Assembly: GCA_003254885.1 (NCBI GenBank)
Contig: QANT01005630.1
Location: 1 to 64,000, forward strand
Reading direction: 5' to 3'
From: Purshia tridentata
Taxonomy: Eukaryota; Streptophyta; Magnoliopsida; Rosales; Rosaceae
Length of the DNA stretch: 64,000 nt
The notes below the pieces were generated by a model, which was not told the origin of the DNA, did not search any database, and worked only from the letters and a program-made list of their open reading frames with translations. Within the stretch, counting starts at the first letter, position 1; each line of letters opens with the position of its first letter. Shown here piece by piece: positions 58,504-64,000 of the stretch. A program made the translations under genes and the position numbers.

Positions 58504-59896
58504 GGCGGTTTCCGGTAAATTGGGGATTATCTGATTGGTGGATGGAGCTGGTACAATTCGAGCATAGAAGTTGGAGTCTCTCGATATTTATTGGTGACCA
58601 TGTGGGCTTTCTTTTTCAATAAGACTTTGTTGATTGGTTGTTGGCCCCGCTGGGAGTCGTGAAGTGCGTGCATCTAGAGCGTACACGTCAGCGCGGGATC
58701 CTGTGTGTCTTGTTTTATCTTTCGCGGCCAAGCAACAACGTAGTATTGCGGGAATTACGAGTTTTCATCACAGTAACTTTAATTTGCATGTCACTTATCG
58801 TCTGGTTGTTAACATACATACGTAACAATCGTTTCCAGCATTTTAACTCTGAATTCTACGGCTAAAAGTCATCTTGAAAAAATTAGGTCGTAATCATGGT
58901 ATAAATAATAAATCACAAGCAATAAAAGAAGCTTATATTATTTCAAAATAAAACGAAATTGATGATGCATATAACGAAATCAATTAGCTTTATGAATTAC
59001 AAAACAAAATTGCACAATGGCGTGCTGAACAAGTGATGCGGACCCACAATGATCAAAGGGATGTGTCGTTCCACCTCATGCTCCTCATATCATATCCAAT
59101 CAGTAGCCTTCGGATATGAGGTTAGATTTCTTGCTCTACAATTTCAGACTCAACACTCACATCAACTTCAATTGTGGACAGATTCAATGAACCCACAAAC
59201 AACTCCAACAATCATAAAATAACTTGTCCACGTCACATATTCTCCGGAATGGACTAATATTGGGCTCCGACATAGTACTACTTCAGAATCTTACAGTTTT
59301 GCTATTTTGGGCTGATAATCACTGGGCCAGTACGAAGCCACGCTCAGTTGATCCAAATAAGCAGAGCGCTTTTGGATTGGGCCTGTTCTAATCCGTTATG
59401 ACGCAGAATTGATTTCCACGCAGCCAAACAAACCATTTACTGATTTACCGCCACCGCTCTTAAAGGTTTCTACAATAAAGACCGTACCCACTCTGAGAAA
59501 CCACCAAATTCCAAACGCCACAGGTTGGCTTCTTCATTCTCAACGTACAGCACTCGGATTAGACAACTGCACAAGCTTAGAATTGTATATTTTTCTTTTT
59601 TCTTGATAATTTTTTGGGTGTACTTGATAATCTCTCAGTTATGGGAAGTTTTTTTAAAAACTTGTATTTTTGATGTTGATTCAAATTAGGGTTTCTGATC
59701 ACTGGGTCACTCTTTAACGTTTTGAGTAGGTTGTATTTGATGTTTTCCTTCAAAGTAACTTTGCACGAATTTAAAGTGTTGGCTTTTCTGATCAAGATTT
59801 TAATCAGAACTGGAAATGTTATGTATTTGATCGTTGTTTTGCTTTTGTTTCTGTAGGTACTTCACTTTTTTTCTTTGGTGCAATTGTTGAAGTTAT
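58504..59896. promoter_or_regulatory. Divergent intergenic region, VPE / PHAX
   Basis: Head-to-head gap of 1.4 kb. Close to VPE a minus-strand AATAAATAT near 58577 is a possible TATA. On the PHAX side the sequence from about 59440 resembles a leader, and a leader intron could end at TTTCTGTAG near 59856. No gene was found. Confidence 0.4.
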
Positions 59897-62494
59897 ATGG
59901 AAGGAGAAGCAAACCTATTAGATGCAATATACGAAGACGATAACTTTGAAGATGGCGAAGATGTTGAAATGCTTGATGTCGAAGAAGGAGAGCTTGTGGA
60001 GGATAACCCACAAAATGGGTTGGGACAGAGCGCTGGTGGCAATGTCAGTGTAGCAAACCAAGAATTTCAGAGCAAGAATCGCAGGCGCAAAGCAAAGAAG
60101 AAGAAGAACAAGAGAAAGAGTAACGGCCCTGTTGCCAATGTAACTGATATAGACAGGTTATGTCCTGCCCAATTAAGAACGAAAATAGTTACATGTATTG
60201 GAAAGAATTTTGGAGCTCTCTTGTGGTTTTTGACATTCTTTTAATTTTGTTGTTCTGTGCAGGTTTGTGTTGGATACATGTAGGCGTCTGAAAGAGAGGA
60301 AATCATATATGGTATATACTGCTGTTGGTTGTCTGGGTATTGCTGCATTGAGTGATCTCGTCAAAGAGGTATTTTACCTACCCCTTCAATGTAATGGAGT
60401 CTCTGATTCGGAGGATAGTTTATTTCAGTTATATATAATTATATATGACTAACTAAAATGGTTTTTGTGGAAGAAGAAAAATCTGGCACACGTTGAGAGA
60501 AATAAAACATAGAACTTAGGGTTTATACCTATGTCTTTTTTGGTCTAACTATGTGTGCATTTAGAATTAGTATTGTGATTGACTTCTTCCAAATCTCCTT
60601 GATAGAGACCATTATCAACTGGTCATACATTTGGTACATGTTTATCTGCATTAATGTGCCTTGTTCTGAGATGATCCAGCCTTGCTTCTAGTGTTAAGAA
60701 CTTAGTGCTTTGCACACGGTACCTTGGAGCTGGGTTTTTGGTGATCTTCTCCACTGAAAATCATCTCTTATAGTGTTTCTCAATCTATTCTATTCCTTCC
60801 CGAACACTCTTGGTTTTGTTGCTTGTGGGAGTCCTGTTATTTGGTGAATGGGTTATTCACTGGAAAGGCTTTATGAGTACTATTAGGGTTGTCTTTACCT
60901 CCTGAGCCATCCATGTCTTTTTCTAGTCCCATTCACATTATAGCTTTAAGGGGAAGGTGGTTTATCCTTTGTTGGGAGTGGACCTGAATGATTCAACTAA
61001 CCTTTTGCAAGGAAAGGTGAGATCTGGGTTGCTTAATTTTGGACCAGCTTAGAGCTGATGATGCTTATCCACACTATTTGGCCATACAGTCTTAATTTCT
61101 GATGCTCAGTATTGTTTCCCTACCCTTTGCAGATTACTCTTGCAGAAGCTATTTTGCTCCTTTCAATCCTGTGCTCTGAGCTCTGATGTCCCCTGGCTGA
61201 ACTACATCATATGCTATTTGTGTAGGTTGATATAAATTTTTTAGAGTTTCATGAGCCAATATGCATGCAAGATCATCTTGACACATGTAAGAACACTTTA
61301 ATAGATATTTATAATGAAACAATACTCATCCATTTTTCAACTAAAAAACTCTATCATTCTGTTTGCTCCTCCCCCAGGAATTTTGGGTAGCTGTAAGCTC
61401 TATTAAAAGATGGCTAACCCTAATTTTATATGTAGTTGTTACAAGTGCTTCTATATTTCTAGTATATTAGTTATTAATCACTTGTAGTCCATAGGGAATC
61501 CAGTATCTGAAGAATGGTTAGGCTTTCCCTGCCAGAAACCATGGCATAGTTGGGATATCCATAATGAAAAGATGAAAATTTTCAGGTGGATGCAGTCCAG
61601 TCTTGTGGAGGTCAGAAGACTCTTGATGGCAGACGCTTCCGAACAGGGGGTGGCATACTATGGAGTATCATTAAAACACGAGATCCAAAGGCCTATAAAG
61701 AGATAATGCAAAAGGCAAGGGATTTTGAGGTGCGTAATCGATTTTATTTGATTGATATTTCTAATTTCAGCTGCCCAATATGTTGACAATTAAATATAGA
61801 TGTAACTTTAGTTGCTGATTTCCCTTCTGCAGTGCATAAATGAGCAGAAATGCATATATGCGTATATACTTGTATGTTTTCATTCACGTAAAGGTCATAT
61901 ATCTATATGACAACATTTTGGCTGTCTGGTAAACGAAGATCCTGGAAATTGTTCTGTATTAGCCCCATCATCACCATTGGAGGGCCTAGGGGATCCCTTT
62001 CTAATGTAAAGGAAATTGTTTGAGTATGGTAGATAGAGGGTAAATAAGAATCTTAGAATAAGAATGATAAAATGGAAGTTCTTTTACATGCTTATTGAAC
62101 ATTTCATTATTTTTTGGGTCTAAGGGCCAGATTAGTAGGGACATAGTATTGTTTCTGGTGCTATTATGCCCATAAATTATAGTAACCTTTTGTTAGCATC
62201 TTTATTGCTATTTTTACGTTCTTTATCCTAATGCAGAAGCAATTCAAGCAACCGAAAAATAGACAAGCAATAGAGAAAAAGAAAGAAGGTTCATCTCAAA
62301 TAATTGCCAAGCCTACTGAGGATGCTACTACAGCCAATGCGTTGGATGGTTTACAGCTTATATCCGAAATGCAGACTCAAGGCAATCAGTTAAATCCTGA
62401 AGGCAGACATGTTTCTGTTCATGATAGGTTAAGGATACCTGTTTCATACGATGATGAATTGCTTGGAGGGGCCCCCAAAGATGATGCAACTTGA
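59897..62494 (+). CDS. PHAX-type snRNA export adaptor (RNA_GG_bind domain)
   Basis: Four coding exons: 59897-60156, 60263-60368, 61586-61729 and 62237-62494, total 255 residues. The N-terminus is acidic (DDNFEDGEDVEMLDVEEGE), followed by a Lys/Arg-rich nuclear-signal-like run (RRRKAKKKKNKRK) and the PHAX RNA-binding domain over exons 1-4 (VLDTCRRLKERKSYM, GGQKTLDGRRFRTGGGILW, KARDFEKQFKQPKNR). In animals PHAX bridges cap-binding complex and CRM1 to export U snRNAs from the nucleus. The plant protein is much shorter and mainly keeps the RNA-binding domain; export function here is inference from the family. Intron 2 is 1.2 kb with no recognisable content. No lesion is seen. Confidence 0.92.
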
Positions 62495-63422
62495 TTGAAC
62501 AACTGGATTTTTATCTGCCAGGATTTTGTTTTTAATCGAGTTAACTCACAAATGGGGTTTCATATGTAGAGAATTCTATTTGTTTTTGTTTGCTTGGAAG
62601 CAACAGAATTCTTTTCCCCCTATAAAAGAGCTTCACTGGACTATATATTGGCGTTATGAAATTGTGTTAAAGAGAATTCTTTGGTCCGTGTGTTTAACTT
62701 TTACCCAAAAAAAAATTTGGTCATGTGTATAATTTACAATCTTAGGATATTTTGCACTCAATATGAGATTTATTTTAAATTGAAATTAATAACTTTTTAA
62801 ACTCTAGAATTTTACTTAATAATGATTGAACATCATGTAAGCAACATTGGATTTGATTTTTAAACAAAATTAAAAAAAAATTCCAAACTTAAAAGTTTAA
62901 AAATTTGGTGAGCCTTACTACTTATGACAAATAATATGAAAATGAAAATGAAAATTAATTTTAAAAAAAAACCTATAAAATGGTTTTTCAAATATGTTTT
63001 TCAGGGCCGGAATCGTTTTTGCCCTTTACTGAAATCTGTGGAACGTTTTCTGCCACCATGCATGACGAGTCTTATATAATCATGAATTTCAATTAATTCG
63101 TCCAATGAGACAGCTTTTCTCAGTCCAACTCCATATCTGAAGGAGGTGTCCAGGTTGAGTGATCGGTTTTGTTGTTTAGTGGGATTAAGTTTTGCCAGAC
63201 AGTCCCAATTTCAATTTGTGCATGCGTTGTTCATTTGCTCTGCATTTTCATGGTTTCCAATGTTTCTGCTTTGGTTTTCAAAACTTTTGTTACATACAGC
63301 TGGAACTTTTGGGCTCATCTAATTGGAAGTGTCGCATTCAAATGTATAGATAAAAGAGAGCACATGAGCTGGAAAAGATAAAAGGCCTAAAGATCAAATC
63401 TTTGCAGAATGCAGACACAAAA
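62495..63422. other. Tail-to-tail intergenic region, PHAX / PP2C
   Basis: About 930 bases of AT-rich DNA holding both 3' ends. No gene, RNA or repeat beyond short A runs was seen. Confidence 0.5.
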
Positions 63423-64000
63423 TCACGTTGCTTTATTAGCAAGAAACAAGCAAACTACAGTGCAGTCATCAATCCTAGAAGCAGGGAATTTCTTTCTCCA
63501 TGCGGCGGTGGCGGCCTCAATCACTGTCTGTGCAGCTGCCTCTGCACTATCGGCTTCCCACACAATGGATGCAACTTCAGTGTTACTTAGCACATCCCAC
63601 ACCTGCATATACCAACCCCAAACAAAATCACATAATTGGGATATCAAATGCAATTCATTGAAAGAAAACCTTACCCCATCAGTTGCAAGAACGATGAATT
63701 TATCTTGGGAAGTTAGGCGGCGATGGGAGACACTAGGGATGGCAATGACACCATGGTCTTTGAGCACGTAATCCCCGAAAGCTCGGGACATGGCTAGGCC
63801 TGGGGAGTCTTCATGGGGAAGGCACACTCGATGAATTTGTGGCTCCTGCGTTAGTGCAACCACACGACCATTGCACGCCCTTATTCGTTCTGCTTCACCT
63901 ACATTAAAAACCCTTAATCATTTAATTTGTATTATGGGAATCCCATTTCGCCAAACAAACGCTAGAAAAGAAAATAAAAGAAAAACATTCAGATAGCAGT
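63423..64000 (-). CDS. Protein phosphatase 2C, C-terminal exons (cut by window edge)
   Basis: Two exons are visible: 63898-63675 and 63602-63423 (last). The upstream exon begins in phase with one base from an exon beyond the window; 63899-64000 is intron. PP2C motifs in order: EAERIRACNGRVV, SPGLAMSRAFGDYVLKDHG, DKFIVLATDGVWDVLSN and RIDDCTVVCLFL. The Asp residues in ATDG and DDCT are the usual metal ligands of these Mg/Mn-dependent Ser/Thr phosphatases. The N-terminal half and subgroup cannot be judged. The stop is TGA-type at the 63423 end, after LFLANKAT. Confidence 0.92.

Noticed and set aside
1-64000. CRISPR arrays, operons, rRNA/tRNA genes or an intact retroelement
   Set aside because: None was seen. 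The window is ordinary plant nuclear sequence with spliced genes.

Overview
The window is nuclear DNA from a dicot plant. Its protein-coding genes have short coding exons with GT..AG introns, the intergenic DNA is AT-rich, and dinucleotide microsatellites and small non-autonomous transposon relics are common. The gene set is plant-specific: ELF3, vacuolar processing enzyme, neprosin-domain proteins, an arabinogalactan peptide and DUF1639. The proteins look rosid-like and a Rosaceae/Prunus-type genome would fit, but that is inference; no search was run. I saw no rRNA, tRNA, CRISPR array or intact retroelement.

Layout: (1) 1-5.4 kb: microsatellites, a CACTA-like end, and a cinnamyl-alcohol/mannitol dehydrogenase gene (-) whose promoter is duplicated and split by a TIR-type insertion. 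(2) 5.4-8.1 kb: an F-box/LRR/FBD gene (+) broken by an in-frame TGA. (3) 9.4-16.4 kb: two membrane-trafficking genes in divergent orientation, ESCRT-III VPS32/SNF7 (-) and an EPSIN1-type ENTH protein (+), sharing about 0.8 kb. (4) 17.2-21.1 kb: a 3'-5' exonuclease plus KH-domain protein (-), whose start codon abuts a duplicated block with a ~20-bp minisatellite. (5) 24.0-28.9 kb: the circadian clock gene ELF3 (+). (6) 29.3-34.2 kb: two tandem neprosin-domain genes (-) with the same exon plan. (7) 35.3-37.4 kb: a UPF0587/CXXC zinc-binding protein (+). (8) 39.5-41.9 kb: a GT14/DUF266 glycosyltransferase (+). (9) 43.3 kb: a 63-residue arabinogalactan peptide (+). (10) 45.4-49.7 kb: a DUF1639 protein (-). 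(11) 53.9-58.5 kb: vacuolar processing enzyme (-). (12) 59.9-62.5 kb: a PHAX-type snRNA export adaptor (+). (13) 63.4 kb to the end: the C-terminal part of a PP2C phosphatase (-), cut by the window edge.

The genes do not form a pathway or operon-like system. Loose functional links exist: VPS32 and epsin both act in endosome/vacuole sorting, and VPE and the neprosins are secreted or vacuolar peptidases that would travel that route. For every complete gene except the broken F-box gene, exon boundaries were worked out by hand from GT/AG sites, and the summed coding lengths are divisible by three. That supports the models but does not replace transcript evidence.

No clearly undescribed biological system was found. 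The observations most worth a second look are structural: the CAD core promoter inside a 109-bp duplication whose distal copy is split by a ~480-bp insertion; the exonuclease/KH gene whose 5' leader is made of a two-unit higher-order repeat; the 62-bp duplication across the VPS32 stop codon; and the tandem neprosin pair.
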